A stretch of 64,000 nucleotides of DNA from Aliidongia dinghuensis (GCF_014643535.1 NZ_BMJQ01000010.1:233575-297574); one strand, 5' to 3'. Shown: positions 17,467-27,795, numbered from the stretch's first letter. Made by a program: numbers and translations. The notes: generated by a model from the letters alone, not told the origin.

Positions 17467-17480
<14 letters not shown>
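16713..17480 (+). CDS. secreted DUF1194 (von Willebrand A-like) protein
   Basis: 255 residues. A signal peptide (1-25, ending ARAAEP) is followed by a vWA-like DUF1194 domain with a MIDAS-like DVSLSVNDERYELQ near residue 34, then VAVTVMEFSD, the TGIANAL segment and VVDVSGDGMSNIG. Proteins of this family are periplasmic and of unknown role. GGAGGTTCGG precedes the ATG. The normal domain ends near VAEVTV; the last 25-28 residues run through the inverted repeat at 17432-17459 and 14 nt into the end of convergent ettA, suggesting a lost stop codon. Confidence 0.85.
17432..17459 (-). terminator. inverted repeat, terminator for ettA (perhaps bidirectional)
   Basis: 9-bp perfect stem ACGGGCGGG / CCCGCCCGT with a 10-nt loop, just beyond the ettA stop. 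On the minus strand it is followed by TGCATTTC, on the plus strand by CCTTGG, so it suits ettA better. It lies inside the last codons of the convergent DUF1194 frame. Confidence 0.5.
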
Positions 17481-19149
<1,669 letters not shown>

Positions 19150-19319
19150 CGACCTCTCCAACTCGCGGGAACTTGTCGTCATTTGACGGAAATTTGGGGC
19201 GGCGGCGCGCTCTCGTCCGTCCACACGGCGGCGTTTCTAGCGCATCCCGCGCAGCCGGCGCAACCGACCGCGCCGCCGGGCCGCCATGCTTCACACCCCA
19301 GTAATCCAGGGCGGCTGCG

Positions 19320-19904
19320 TCAGGCCGGCAGCCACTGATCTTCCGGCAGCCGCCAATAGACGCCGCGGTCGCGCGCCATCATGCGATATCCCACGAGCTC
19401 GCGCCTGAGCGTGGCGCTGTCCTCGTGGTAGCGTTTCAGGATCTCGTTCAACTCCGCCTCCGCGTAGCGCTGGTCGGTCGCAAAGCGCTCGGCGAGGAAG
19501 CGCAGGATGACCCAGCGCTTCTTGCGGCTCGCCGGGATCTCCTTCAGCCGGCCGTCCGGCCCAAGGAAATTGTCGAGCACCCGCCGGTCCCAGGCATCGA
19601 GCGCCACGCCGTCGGCAAGGGCCACGATCTCGGCGCGCGACGAGAGCCGGCGATTGAGCGCCACCAGCGCGTCGATGTCGAGCGACCACCAATGGGTATT
19701 GCCGTCGGGGCGCTGCCGCACCAGGCCCAGCGTCTTCAGCAGCGCCAGATGATGGGAAACGGTCGGCTCGCTCAAGGTCAGGAGGGCCGCCAGTTCCTGG
19801 CCGCTGCGCTCACGCGCCGCCAGCAAGCCGACGAGCTTCAGCCGGCTCTCGTTCGCAAGCGCCCGGAAGAAGTCGAGCAGGATCGGCAATGAGTCCGCGG
19901 TCAT
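19320..19904 (-). CDS. ArsR-type winged-helix regulator with DUF2087 domain
   Basis: 194 residues. The N-terminal winged helix of the ArsR/SmtB type (RALANESRLKLVGLLAARERS, then LTLSEPTVSHHLALLKTLGLV as recognition helix) is followed by a C-terminal DUF2087 domain (LKEIPASRKKRWVILRFLAERF, ELNEILKRYHED). No cysteine metal site is visible, so the signal is unlikely to be a metal. The start is ATG at 19904; the longer frame is not supported. It is divergent from the M20 dipeptidase gene with a palindromic AT-rich stretch between them, suggesting local control and autoregulation. Confidence 0.88.
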   Translation of the reverse strand: MTADSLPILLDFFRALANESRLKLVGLLAARERSGQELAALLTLSEPTVSHHLALLKTLGLVRQRPDGNTHWWSLDIDALVALNRRLSSRAEIVALADGVALDAWDRRVLDNFLGPDGRLKEIPASRKKRWVILRFLAERFATDQRYAEAELNEILKRYHEDSATLRRELVGYRMMARDRGVYWRLPEDQWLPA

Positions 19905-19934
19905 GGCGCACCTGGATAGATCATTATCTAATTT

Positions 19935-19944
19935 GATATATATC
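19935..19944. promoter_or_regulatory. AT-rich palindrome, candidate operator
   Basis: Perfect 10-bp palindrome GATATATATC within TTGATATATATCGAA, 30 bp upstream of the ArsR-type regulator start and 96 bp before the M20 gene. ArsR-family proteins bind such short AT-rich dyads. Position and symmetry are the only evidence. Confidence 0.4.
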
Positions 19945-20039
19945 GAATAAGATTGTTTGGGATGCAACCCTTCCCTCTTCTCTGAGCGCGAGCGATCCGG
20001 CATGGTGACTGTCTCGCCCCATCGTCCCCGGATCCGCCG

Positions 20040-21491
20040 ATGTCAGAAGCAACTTCCGTCCTGCGTCATCTCGAACAAGACTTCGACCAGGCCGTCGCCC
20101 GCTATCTCGAGTTTCTGCGCATCCCGAGCATTTCGACCGATCCGGCCTATGCCGGCGAAGTGCGGCGCGCGGCGGAGTGGCTCGCGAGCCAGCTGACCGG
20201 GCTCGGGTTCACGGCGACGCTGCACGCAACACCCGGCCACCCGGTGCTGGTCGCCCATTACCCGGGCCCCGATGGGACGCCCGGCGGCGCAAGGGAAAGC
20301 GAGGGGCCGCATCTGCTCTATTACGGCCATTACGACGTGCAGCCGGCCGATCCGCTCGAGCTCTGGGACCATCCGCCGTTCGAGCCGACCATCGTCGAGG
20401 CCGAGCACGGCCCGCGCGTGGTCGCGCGCGGCGCCGTCGACGACAAGGGGCAGGTCATGACCTTCCTCGAGGCGTTCCGCGGCTGGCACAAGATCCACGG
20501 CAAGCTGCCGGTCAAGATCACGGTCATGATCGAGGGCGAGGAGGAGACGGGCAGCCCGTCCTTGCCCGACTTCCTGAAGACGCATCGCGACCTGCTCAAG
20601 GCCGACGTGGCGGTCGTGACGGATACGAACAGCTGGAACATCGACACGCCCGCGATCACGACAAAGCTGCGCGGCCTGGTCTATGCCGAAGTGACGCTCA
20701 AGGGCCCGTCCCGCGACCTGCATTCCGGCCTCTACGGCGGCTTGGCGATCAACCCGCTGAACGCGTTGACCCACGTGCTGGGCCAGTTGCGCGACGACCG
20801 CGGCCAGGTGCAGATCCCGGGCTTCTATGACGACGTGGTCGAAATTTCGAAGGACGAGCTCGCGGCCTGGAAGTCCCTGGGCTTCGACGAACGACGGTTC
20901 CTGTCCGAGATCGGCCTCAAGACGGCGAGCGGCGAAGGCGGCCGGCATGCGCTCGAACGGCTCTGGTCGCGCCCGACCTGCGATATCAACGGCATCTGGG
21001 GCGGCTATACCGGCGCCGGCGCCAAGACCGTGATCCCGGCCGAGGCCTCAGCGAAGCTCAGCTGCCGGCTGGTCGCGGCGCAGGATCCCGAGCGCATCGT
21101 CGCCGGCATCAAGTCGTTCTTCGAGGCACGCACGCCGCCGGATTGCCGCTGGGACATCAAGTTCTTCGGCCAGTCGCCCGGGATCAGCGTCGCGACCGAC
21201 ACGCCTTACATGAGCGCCGCCAAGGCCGGGTTGAAAGAGATCTACGGGCGCGACGCGGTGCTGATGGGCATAGGCAGCTCCATTCCCGTCGTCGGCTGGA
21301 TGCAAGAGCATCTGGGGCTGGAATCGATCCTGCTCGGCTTCGGCCTGGAAGACGACCGCATCCATTCGCCGAACGAGAAGTTCGAGCTGCGCTGCCTCAA
21401 GAACGGCATCCTGTCCCATGCTGCAATCCTGGCACGAATGGCCAAGCTCAAGGCCGACGCACCCGCCCGGAGCGGCCGCGCTGCAACATGA
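20040..21491 (+). CDS. M20 family metallopeptidase (dipeptidase-like)
   Basis: 483 residues, cytoplasmic (no signal peptide). A zinc-dependent M20 exopeptidase/amidohydrolase of the carnosinase/CNDP-like dipeptidase group. Zinc and catalytic residues visible: His97 and Asp99 in YYGHYDVQP, Asp134/135 in GAVDDKG, the catalytic Glu168/169 in EGEEETGS, and a distal His in DRIHSPNEKFE. The lid/dimerisation insertion (GPSRDLHSGLYGG) is present. Substrate unknown: dipeptides or N-acyl amino acids. It is divergent from the ArsR-type regulator. Confidence 0.92.
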   Translation: MSEATSVLRHLEQDFDQAVARYLEFLRIPSISTDPAYAGEVRRAAEWLASQLTGLGFTATLHATPGHPVLVAHYPGPDGTPGGARESEGPHLLYYGHYDVQPADPLELWDHPPFEPTIVEAEHGPRVVARGAVDDKGQVMTFLEAFRGWHKIHGKLPVKITVMIEGEEETGSPSLPDFLKTHRDLLKADVAVVTDTNSWNIDTPAITTKLRGLVYAEVTLKGPSRDLHSGLYGGLAINPLNALTHVLGQLRDDRGQVQIPGFYDDVVEISKDELAAWKSLGFDERRFLSEIGLKTASGEGGRHALERLWSRPTCDINGIWGGYTGAGAKTVIPAEASAKLSCRLVAAQDPERIVAGIKSFFEARTPPDCRWDIKFFGQSPGISVATDTPYMSAAKAGLKEIYGRDAVLMGIGSSIPVVGWMQEHLGLESILLGFGLEDDRIHSPNEKFELRCLKNGILSHAAILARMAKLKADAPARSGRAAT

Positions 21492-21540
21492 ATGTCACAA
21501 TCCCAAGCGGATACTGAAATAATTGCTCCAGGAAAGCGGA

Positions 21541-21658
21541 TTCAGGGTTGGCGGGCGAAGGCAAGCTCGACTACCTTAGGGGTGAGTGACAGGGCTAATT
21601 CCTATCGGCGCCGCGACGCCCTTAGAACGAGTTGGTGTTTCCAAGGCAGGAGCTTCGA
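21541..21658 (+). promoter_or_regulatory. leader of first Ala/Ser/Thr-rich gene, duplicated downstream
   Basis: It begins TTCAGGGTTGGCG and ends with the CAGGAG ribosome site. The same 13-base string starts at 22167, 120 bases before the second paralogue's ATG (118 here). The shared block and spacing suggest the promoter/leader was copied with the gene. Confidence 0.5.
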
Positions 21659-21946
21659 ATGCGCAAACAAATCCTAACCGCGCTCGTCGTCGGCGCCATG
21701 CTCGTGACCTCCACTGGCATCGCCGTCGCTCAGACCACAGCACCTGCGGGTGCAGCTCCCGCCCCGGCCGCCGCCGGTGCTGCCGGCACGGCGGGTGTCG
21801 CCGGCCTGTCGGTCGGTACGCTTGCCGCGATCGGCGCTGGCGTCGTCGCCGTGGCCGCGATCGCCGCCGCCGCCTCGTCGAGCAACGGCGCCAGCGGCTC
21901 GACCTCGTCCTCCACGTCGACGTCGACTTCGACCTCGACCAACTAA
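21659..21946 (+). CDS. small secreted Ala/Ser/Thr-rich protein, copy 1 (YjbE-like layout)
   Basis: 95 residues. A signal peptide (about 1-25, ending GIAVAQT) is followed by a Pro/Ala linker, a hydrophobic Gly/Ala segment (VAGLSVGTLAAIGAG onward) and a tail of Ser-Thr repeats ending STSTSTN. The shape resembles the short YjbE exopolysaccharide-associated proteins of enterobacteria (leader, Gly/Ala core, Ser/Thr tail), but that is an analogy from memory. The start is fixed by CAGGAG eight bases upstream. It ends at a strong terminator, so it is a single-gene unit. Its near-copy follows 340 nt later. Confidence 0.75.
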   Translation: MRKQILTALVVGAMLVTSTGIAVAQTTAPAGAAPAPAAAGAAGTAGVAGLSVGTLAAIGAGVVAVAAIAAAASSSNGASGSTSSSTSTSTSTSTN

Positions 21947-21965
21947 CCGACTCCGGCCGGAACGG

Positions 21966-21991
21966 AAAGGCGCCCGATCGGGCGCTTTTTT
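21966..21991 (+). terminator. intrinsic terminator of copy 1
   Basis: Perfect 16-base palindrome GCGCCCGATCGGGCGC extended by AAAG/CTTT and followed by six T residues, 20 nt after the stop codon. A textbook Rho-independent terminator. Confidence 0.92.
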
Positions 21992-22166
21992 GTTGCGAGT
22001 CGCAACCGCCGACTGCGTGTGTCCTGCGCGGCGCCTCATGCCGGACTGACTTTCTTCCGACGCAACCGCCGATCGCACGTCGTCGATGCCGGTCAGCGCA
22101 GCCGCAGTGCAGCACAAAAGCCACAATCACCGGCGGACATTCTGAAAACCATGGAGATTTGCCGCT

Positions 22167-22286
22167 TTCAGGGTTGGCGCGGCGCCACAACCTCCTCTAG
22201 GTTATTTTTGAAACGACAGAGTTGAGTCCTAGCGGCATCGGGGCGCCTGTCGAACCAGTTGCGCAAATCAGGCACGGGGGTATCGA
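22167..22286 (+). promoter_or_regulatory. leader of second Ala/Ser/Thr-rich gene (copy of the first)
   Basis: It repeats TTCAGGGTTGGCG at the same distance from the start codon as in copy 1, and keeps GACAG roughly 50 bases later in both leaders. Diverged elsewhere. Confidence 0.45.
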
Positions 22287-22586
22287 ATGTTTAGCAAGGT
22301 TGTGGCCGCTCTCGCCGTTGGTGGCCTGCTCGTGACCTCGACCGGCATCGCCGTGGCCCAGACCGCGCCGGCGGCACCGGTGGCACCGACATCAGCGGCC
22401 CCCGCACCGGCTGCGGCTGGTGCTGCCGGCACGGCGGGTGTCGCCGGCCTGTCGGTTGGCACGCTCGCCGCGGTCGGTGCCGGCGTCCTCGCGGTCGCCG
22501 GGATCGCCGCTGCGGCCTCATCGAGCAGCAACAGCAACGGTTCGAATTCCTCCACATCGACGTCGACCTCGACCTCGACCAACTGA
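22287..22586 (+). CDS. small secreted Ala/Ser/Thr-rich protein, copy 2
   Basis: 99 residues, a paralogue of the preceding gene. The string VTSTGIAVAQT, the block AAGAAGTAGVAGLSVGTLAA and the Ser/Thr tail are almost identical, while the leader peptide start (MFSKVVAALAVGG) and the Pro linker differ. Signal peptide about 1-25, then a hydrophobic core and a low-complexity tail. It carries its own terminator. Likely exported and perhaps surface- or matrix-associated; function unknown. Confidence 0.75.
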   Translation: MFSKVVAALAVGGLLVTSTGIAVAQTAPAAPVAPTSAAPAPAAAGAAGTAGVAGLSVGTLAAVGAGVLAVAGIAAAASSSSNSNGSNSSTSTSTSTSTN

Positions 22587-22606
22587 GCCGATTTGGGCTC
22601 ATGAAG

Positions 22607-22634
22607 AAGGGGCGCTCCAGGGCGCCCCTTTTTT
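22607..22634 (+). terminator. intrinsic terminator of copy 2
   Basis: 9-bp stem AAGGGGCGC / GCGCCCCTT with a 6-nt loop followed by four further T residues, 20 nt after the stop, in the same relative place as the copy 1 terminator. Confidence 0.9.
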
Positions 22635-22762
22635 GTTGCGCCGACGGCCGTTCGAGGCCCGTCATGCCGTCGCCCGCCGGCGGCACTCCAATATCTTGAT
22701 CAAACTGGCAATTTCCTGCTTCATGGCGACTCGTCGGACAACGCTAGCGACGAAGGGATGTC

Positions 22763-23779
22763 ATGCCGAACTACCCCCGTCTGGTCCTCGCAGCACTACT
22801 GACGCCCGGCACTCTGCTCTCGGTCCATAGCCCGGCTGCGGCCGAAACGGCGGAGATCCGGATCGCCCAGCAATTCGGCATCTCGTACCTGCCACTCATC
22901 GTCATGAAGGAGCGCCACCTGCTCGAGCAGGCGGTGGTCGAGGCCGGGCTGCCGCAGCCGACGGTGACCTGGGCGCAGTTCAGCGGTGCGGCCGCGATGA
23001 ACGATGCGCTGATTTCCGGGAACCTGGATATCGCCACAGCCGGCGTCGGCCCGATGATCATCGTCTGGGCGCGCACCCACACGTCGCTGAAGATCGCAGG
23101 CGTCGCGGCGCTGGGCGCCATGCCGAACATCCTGACCACGTCCAATCCGCACATTAGGACGCTCGCCGATTTCACGGATAAGGACCGAATCGCGCTGCCC
23201 GCGGTCAAGATCGGCGCGCAGGCGGTCATGCTGCAGATGGCAGCGGAGCAAGCATTCGGCCAAGGCCAGCAGAACCGGCTCGACGATATCACCGTCAGCA
23301 TGGCGCATCCGGACGCGGCGGCGGCGCTCCTGGGCGGCGCCAGCGAAATCGACGCCCATTTCACGAGCCCGCCCTTCTCGAACCAGGAACTGGCCAATCC
23401 CAAGATCCACAAGGTCCTGAGCAACTACGACCAGATGGGCGGTCCCGCGACCTTCAACGTGCTCTACGCGCCCGAGAAGTTCCATGCGGCCAACCCCAAG
23501 ACCTATCGCGCGCTGCTCGCGGCCCTTGACGCGGCCATGGCGGCGATCAAGGCCGACCCGACCGGTGCGGCGGCACTTTATATCAAGGCGGAGAATTCCA
23601 AGCTGACGCCGGACTTCGTCGAGTCCGTCATCCGCGACCCGGCCAACGATTTCACCGCCACGCCGCTGCAGACCTTGAAGACCGCCCGCTTCCTCTATCG
23701 GACCGGCGCCGTCAAGGTCGAGGCGACGGGCTGGCGCGACCTGTTCTTCCCGGAAATCCACGACCGGCCAGGCAGCTGA
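22763..23779 (+). CDS. ABC transporter substrate-binding protein (NMT1/SsuA-like)
   Basis: 338 residues. A signal peptide (about 1-28, ending PAAAETAEI) precedes a periplasmic binding fold of the NMT1/SsuA/TauA group: AQQFGISYLPLIVMKERHLLE, then VTWAQFSGAAAMNDALISGNLDIATAG, typical of nitrate/sulfonate/taurine/thiamine-precursor binders. It is the first gene of a three-gene importer operon (binding protein, ATPase, permease), 13 nt before the ATPase. The ligand cannot be read from sequence; an organic acid or sulfonate is likely. Confidence 0.9.
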   Translation: MPNYPRLVLAALLTPGTLLSVHSPAAAETAEIRIAQQFGISYLPLIVMKERHLLEQAVVEAGLPQPTVTWAQFSGAAAMNDALISGNLDIATAGVGPMIIVWARTHTSLKIAGVAALGAMPNILTTSNPHIRTLADFTDKDRIALPAVKIGAQAVMLQMAAEQAFGQGQQNRLDDITVSMAHPDAAAALLGGASEIDAHFTSPPFSNQELANPKIHKVLSNYDQMGGPATFNVLYAPEKFHAANPKTYRALLAALDAAMAAIKADPTGAAALYIKAENSKLTPDFVESVIRDPANDFTATPLQTLKTARFLYRTGAVKVEATGWRDLFFPEIHDRPGS

Positions 23780-23792
23780 TGAGGGGGAGCTG

Positions 23793-24638
23793 ATGGCGAC
23801 CGCTCCGAACGGGCCGGGCGCCCCGTTACCAGGCGCCCCGTTACTAGGCGCCGCGTTGCTGTCGGTCGACCGGGTTTCGCTGCAGTACCGCGTGCCCGGG
23901 CGGCTCGTAACCGCCGTTCACGACGTGAGCTTCGACGTGCTCACCGGAGATCGCTTCGTCCTGCTCGGCCCATCCGGTTGCGGCAAGTCGAGCCTGCTGA
24001 AGGCGATTGCCGGCTTCGTGCGGCCCAGCGCCGGGGCGATCCGGCTCAAGGGCGAGGCGGTGCGCGAGCCCGGGCCCGACCGGATGATGGTGTTCCAGGA
24101 CCTGGACCAGCTGCTGCCCTGGCAGACGGTCGCCGGCAACGTGGTCTCGGCCCTGCGCCGCGCCGGTGGCCTCGCGCGCGGCCCGGCCGAAGCACGCGCC
24201 GCGGAGATGATCGAACGCGTCGGCCTCGCCAAGTTCGCCGATGCCTATCCCCACACGCTCTCCGGCGGCATGAAGCAGCGGGCGGCCCTCGCCCGCGCGC
24301 TGGCGCTCAGGCCCGCCATGCTGCTGATGGACGAGCCGTTCGCGGCGCTCGATGCTCTCACCCGCGCGACCATGCAGCGCGAACTCCTGGGCCTCAGCCT
24401 CGACATGGCGCTGACCGTGCTGTTCGTCACCCATTCGGTCGAGGAGGCATTGTTGATCGGCACGCGCATCCTGGTGCTGAGCGCGCATCCAGGCCGGGTC
24501 CGCGCCGAATTCGCAGGCGTCGCCCCCGACGCGCCGCCCGCGGCCAAGGAACGGTTGAAGCAGCGGATCGAAGCCCTGGTCATGGCGAGTGACCATTTGG
24601 CGAGCAATCACATGGGGGAACCGTCCCATGCCGGATGA
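23793..24638 (+). CDS. ABC transporter ATP-binding protein (SsuB/TauB-like)
   Basis: 281 residues. Walker A GPSGCGKSS, Q-loop MVFQDLDQLLPW, signature TLSGGMKQRAALARAL, Walker B AMLLMDEPFAALD and switch His in FVTHSVEEAL are all intact. It energises uptake with the flanking binding protein and permease. The N-terminus has a GAPLPGAPLLGAALL stretch encoded by three 15-bp direct repeats, an unusual addition before the domain starts at about residue 22. GAGGGGGAG lies before the ATG. Its stop overlaps the permease start by 11 nt. Confidence 0.93.
   Translation: MATAPNGPGAPLPGAPLLGAALLSVDRVSLQYRVPGRLVTAVHDVSFDVLTGDRFVLLGPSGCGKSSLLKAIAGFVRPSAGAIRLKGEAVREPGPDRMMVFQDLDQLLPWQTVAGNVVSALRRAGGLARGPAEARAAEMIERVGLAKFADAYPHTLSGGMKQRAALARALALRPAMLLMDEPFAALDALTRATMQRELLGLSLDMALTVLFVTHSVEEALLIGTRILVLSAHPGRVRAEFAGVAPDAPPAAKERLKQRIEALVMASDHLASNHMGEPSHAG
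23817..23861 (+). repeat. three 15-bp in-frame direct repeats
   Basis: Unit GGCGCCCCGTTACCA, then the same with one change, then a third copy with three changes. They encode GAPLP, GAPLL and GAALL near the N-terminus of the ABC ATPase. The graded divergence looks like slippage duplication. Confidence 0.75.
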
Positions 24639-25488
24639 TCGGCCGGAGCGCGAAATCTCGAGCGCCGTGCTGCCGGAGATCGCCGATCTTGCAACGCCGC
24701 TCGGCCCGTTCCAGCGGCTCAGGGGCAGTCTGGGGTTCTGGCGGCTCGTCGTGCTGCTGGTGCTGGCGGTCGCCTGGGAAGGCTATGGCCGCTGGATCGG
24801 CAACGACCTGCTGTTCCCGACCCTGGGCGAGACGCTCTCGGCGCTGTGGGATGCAACGCGGAACGGCGTGCTGCCGGCGCGCGTGTTCACGAGCCTGCGC
24901 ATCCTCGTCACCGGCTATGCGCTCGGGCTCGCCGCCGCCGCGGTCTTCACCACCATTGCCATGTCGAGCCTGGTCGGACGTGCTGCGCTCTCGACGTTGA
25001 CCGCCATGTTCAATCCGCTGCCGGCCGTGGCGCTGCTGCCGCTCGCCCTGCTCTGGTTCGGCCTCGGCGCGCCGAGCCTGATCTTCGTCATCGTCCATTC
25101 CGTGCTCTGGTCGGTCAGCCTGAATGCCTACGCCGGCTTCGGCGCCGTCAACCAGACCCTGCGCATGGTCGGCTGGAACCTCGGCATCCGCGGCTGGCGC
25201 CATGTGGCGCTCATCCTCGTGCCGGCGGCCTTCCCGGCGATCCTGTCCGGCCTCAAGATCGGATGGGCCTTCGCCTGGCGCACGCTCATCGCGGCCGAGC
25301 TCGTCTTCGGCGTCTCCTCGCGCTCGGGCGGCATCGGCTGGTTCATCTACGAGAACCGCAACGAGCTCGACATCGCCAGCGTGTTCGCCGGACTATTGGT
25401 CGTGATCGCGATCGGGCTTTTGATCGAAGGCCTGATCTTCCGGCTGATCGAGCGCGCGACGATCCAGCGCTGGGGCTTCGGTGCTTGA
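24628..25488 (+). CDS. ABC transporter permease (SsuC/TauC-like)
   Basis: 286 residues with about six membrane helices. The EAA-type cytoplasmic loop is near NQTLRMVGWNLGIRGWRHVALILVPAAFPAILSGLKIGWAFAWR (split as the motif GWNLGIRGWRHV and the following helix). It is the inner-membrane channel of the importer. I chose the ATG at 24628, with GGGGGA upstream and an 11-nt overlap with the ATPase gene; the longer frame would start inside it. The pair points to translational coupling. Confidence 0.9.
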   Translation: MPDDRPEREISSAVLPEIADLATPLGPFQRLRGSLGFWRLVVLLVLAVAWEGYGRWIGNDLLFPTLGETLSALWDATRNGVLPARVFTSLRILVTGYALGLAAAAVFTTIAMSSLVGRAALSTLTAMFNPLPAVALLPLALLWFGLGAPSLIFVIVHSVLWSVSLNAYAGFGAVNQTLRMVGWNLGIRGWRHVALILVPAAFPAILSGLKIGWAFAWRTLIAAELVFGVSSRSGGIGWFIYENRNELDIASVFAGLLVVIAIGLLIEGLIFRLIERATIQRWGFGA

Positions 25489-25588
25489 ACGCCAGGCATG
25501 CGTACCGATCACTTCCTGATGGTTTGCGCCGATTCGGTAGCATGTTAATCAATAGCATGAGAATAAATAGCCTATTCCCATCACCCTC

Positions 25589-27682
25589 ATGTCAACGATG
25601 ACTCATACGACCGCCGCGCTCCGCCCCTCCTGGCGCCCCAGCTGGCTGCCGCATTTCCCGGCCAAGGCCTGGTACCATGCCTTGGGGACCTACGCGGCCG
25701 CGATGCTGGCGTTCTATGTCGCCTGCGCGCTCGAGCTCGACAGCCCGGGCTCGGCGGTGGTCACCGTGCTCATCGTGTCGAGCCCGCTGCCGGGCATGGT
25801 GCTGTCGAAGGGCCTGTGGCGCTTCATCGGCACGCTCGTCGGCCTCGCGATCTCGGTCGCGCTTATCGCCCGCTTCGCCCAGAGCCCGTTCGCCTTCATC
25901 CTGGCGCTTGCCATCTGGCTCGGCATCTGCACCTACACCTCCTCGCTGCTGCGCCATTTCCGCGCCTATGCCGCCGTGCTGGCCGGCTACACGATCAGCC
26001 TTGTGGCATTGCCCGCCCTCGATGATCCGGACCAGATCTTCTATCTGGCAACCGGCCGCATTGCCGTCGTGACCGTCGGTATCGTGTGCACCGCCTTGGT
26101 GAAGAGCCTGCTCGCGCTGCAGGTCGGCCAACTCCGGCTCCAGCCCGCGCTCGAGGGTGCCTTGTCGGCGACCGCCGATCTCGCCGCCCGAGCGCTCGAC
26201 CTCGAGCCCGGCCTGCCCGAACGGCGCCGCGCCGTTGCCGAACGCTTGGCGGCACTCGATCCGTTGATCGTCGCCGCGGCCAATGAGTCGGCACAGACGG
26301 CACAGCAGGCTCCGGCCGTCCGCCTGTTCGTCTCGATCCTTGTCAATCTTTTGACGCTGGCCACGAGCGTACGTGAAGCGCTGGCCGCGCTCAGGTTCGA
26401 AAGCCCGGTCGCGGCCGCGATCACGCCGCTGCGCGACATGGTGCGCGATCTGCTGCGCACGCAGTGCGGCACCGCAGCCTTCCTGTCGCCGACGACCGGC
26501 GAAGCGCTCGCCGCCGCCCGCCAGGCCGGGCAAGCCCTGACAGCAGAGCTCACAGCGGCGCCGGCAACCGTTGAAACCCTCGACGCCCTGGCGCTTGCGA
26601 TCCGGCTCGAGGACGTCGTGGATCAACTCACGCTCGCGCGGGACCTGCTCGACGACATCGAACACGACCGAACCGGCCGCAAGGTGACGCCCGTCTCCTA
26701 TCATCGCGACCGGCAGGCCGCCGTCATCAACGGCCTGCGCGCCGCGATCGCCACGCTGATCGCCGGCTCGTTCTGGATCGCGACCGCCTGGTCATCCGGC
26801 ACGCAGATGCTGGCAGCGCTGCTGCCGGTTTGCGCGTTGCTCGGCACCACCGACGCGCCGGAGCAGGCCAGCATCGCCTTCACCCGCGGCATCGCGCTCG
26901 GCGCGGTTTGTGCGTTCGTCTGCGAGTTCTACCTCCTGGCGTCGGTCGACGGCTTCCCACTGCTCGTGGTCATGGTGGCGCCGTTTCTCGTGACGGCCTG
27001 CCTCTATTCGACCCTCCCCAAGCACGCCGGCTCGTCAACCGCCTTCCTCATCTTCTTCACGACGTTCCTCAGCCTGCGCAATCCCATGCAGTACGACGTC
27101 GCCCAGGCGCTCAATACGGATGTCGCCTTCGTCCTCGGCTCGGCCTGCGGCGTCCTGGTCTTCCGCACCTTATGGCCGGCCAATCAGGCGCGGTCCGTCC
27201 GGCGCCTGATGGCCCAGATGCGGGACGACGTCGGCGACCTGGCGCGACGACGGATGCCGGCTTCACCGACCGTGTGGGAAACCACGATGCTCGACCGCTT
27301 GTCCCGGCTCGGCACGCGGCTCGCGACATCGCCGGAGCGCGCCGCGGTGATCGAAGGCGGCATGGCGGCCATTCATATCGGCCGCGACATGATGCGGGCA
27401 CACCATTGGCTGGGCGGCCTCGCCTTGCCGCCGGACCCGGCGCGCCGCGTGGAGGCCGCCTGGGCCGCGCTCTGTCGCGTCGAGGCGGCGCCCGACGCCG
27501 CAATCGAGACCATGCGCATAGCCGCCGCCCGGCTGCTGGCTGCCGCCGGCGAGCTGGAGCCACCGGCCGAGCGCGGCCGCCTGCTGCGTGTTGCTGCGGA
27601 CTTTCACGACATCGCCTTGCTGCTGACCCGCCATCGCCGCTTCTTCGAGGGCACATTACCGACCCGCGCAGCCATGCCTTAA
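25589..27682 (+). CDS. FUSC-family exporter, AaeB-like
   Basis: 697 residues. Two FUSC-type membrane bundles (about 25-165 and 370-510), each a run of short hydrophobic helices, separated and followed by cytoplasmic helical domains. The family includes E. coli AaeB, an efflux subunit for p-hydroxybenzoate and related aromatic acids, and YccS. The aaeX-like and aaeA-like genes and an outer membrane factor follow after a marR gene, so a tripartite exporter is the likely assembly. ATG at 25589 or 25598; no clear ribosome site, with an AT-rich leader before it. Confidence 0.88.
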   Translation: MSTMTHTTAALRPSWRPSWLPHFPAKAWYHALGTYAAAMLAFYVACALELDSPGSAVVTVLIVSSPLPGMVLSKGLWRFIGTLVGLAISVALIARFAQSPFAFILALAIWLGICTYTSSLLRHFRAYAAVLAGYTISLVALPALDDPDQIFYLATGRIAVVTVGIVCTALVKSLLALQVGQLRLQPALEGALSATADLAARALDLEPGLPERRRAVAERLAALDPLIVAAANESAQTAQQAPAVRLFVSILVNLLTLATSVREALAALRFESPVAAAITPLRDMVRDLLRTQCGTAAFLSPTTGEALAAARQAGQALTAELTAAPATVETLDALALAIRLEDVVDQLTLARDLLDDIEHDRTGRKVTPVSYHRDRQAAVINGLRAAIATLIAGSFWIATAWSSGTQMLAALLPVCALLGTTDAPEQASIAFTRGIALGAVCAFVCEFYLLASVDGFPLLVVMVAPFLVTACLYSTLPKHAGSSTAFLIFFTTFLSLRNPMQYDVAQALNTDVAFVLGSACGVLVFRTLWPANQARSVRRLMAQMRDDVGDLARRRMPASPTVWETTMLDRLSRLGTRLATSPERAAVIEGGMAAIHIGRDMMRAHHWLGGLALPPDPARRVEAAWAALCRVEAAPDAAIETMRIAAARLLAAAGELEPPAERGRLLRVAADFHDIALLLTRHRRFFEGTLPTRAAMP

Positions 27683-27795
27683 CTGTATTGGCGCGCGGGA
27701 TCCGCCGTTCCGCCGAGTGCGATCATCCAACCCTGCTGGTATCGTGAGACGCTTCGCCGGAGACGCCCCCTGTGCCGCCTCATGCAGCCCTGCTG

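Larger units (their letters stand above)
21947..22286 (+). other. spacer between the two small secreted genes
   Basis: 340 nt holding the terminator of copy 1 (21966-21991) and the copied leader of copy 2 (from 22167). The 22000-22160 part shows no reading frame with a ribosome site and no RNA gene I can recognise. Confidence 0.55.

Noticed and set aside
21492..21677. 61-residue frame starting at the end of the M20 gene
   Set aside because: It overlaps the leader and start of the first small secreted gene, has no ribosome site and no plausible protein character.
22763..25488. Naming the ABC importer as taurine, sulfonate or nitrate specific
   Set aside because: No metabolic gene for any of these lies beside it; the sequence supports only the broad SsuABC/TauABC-like class.
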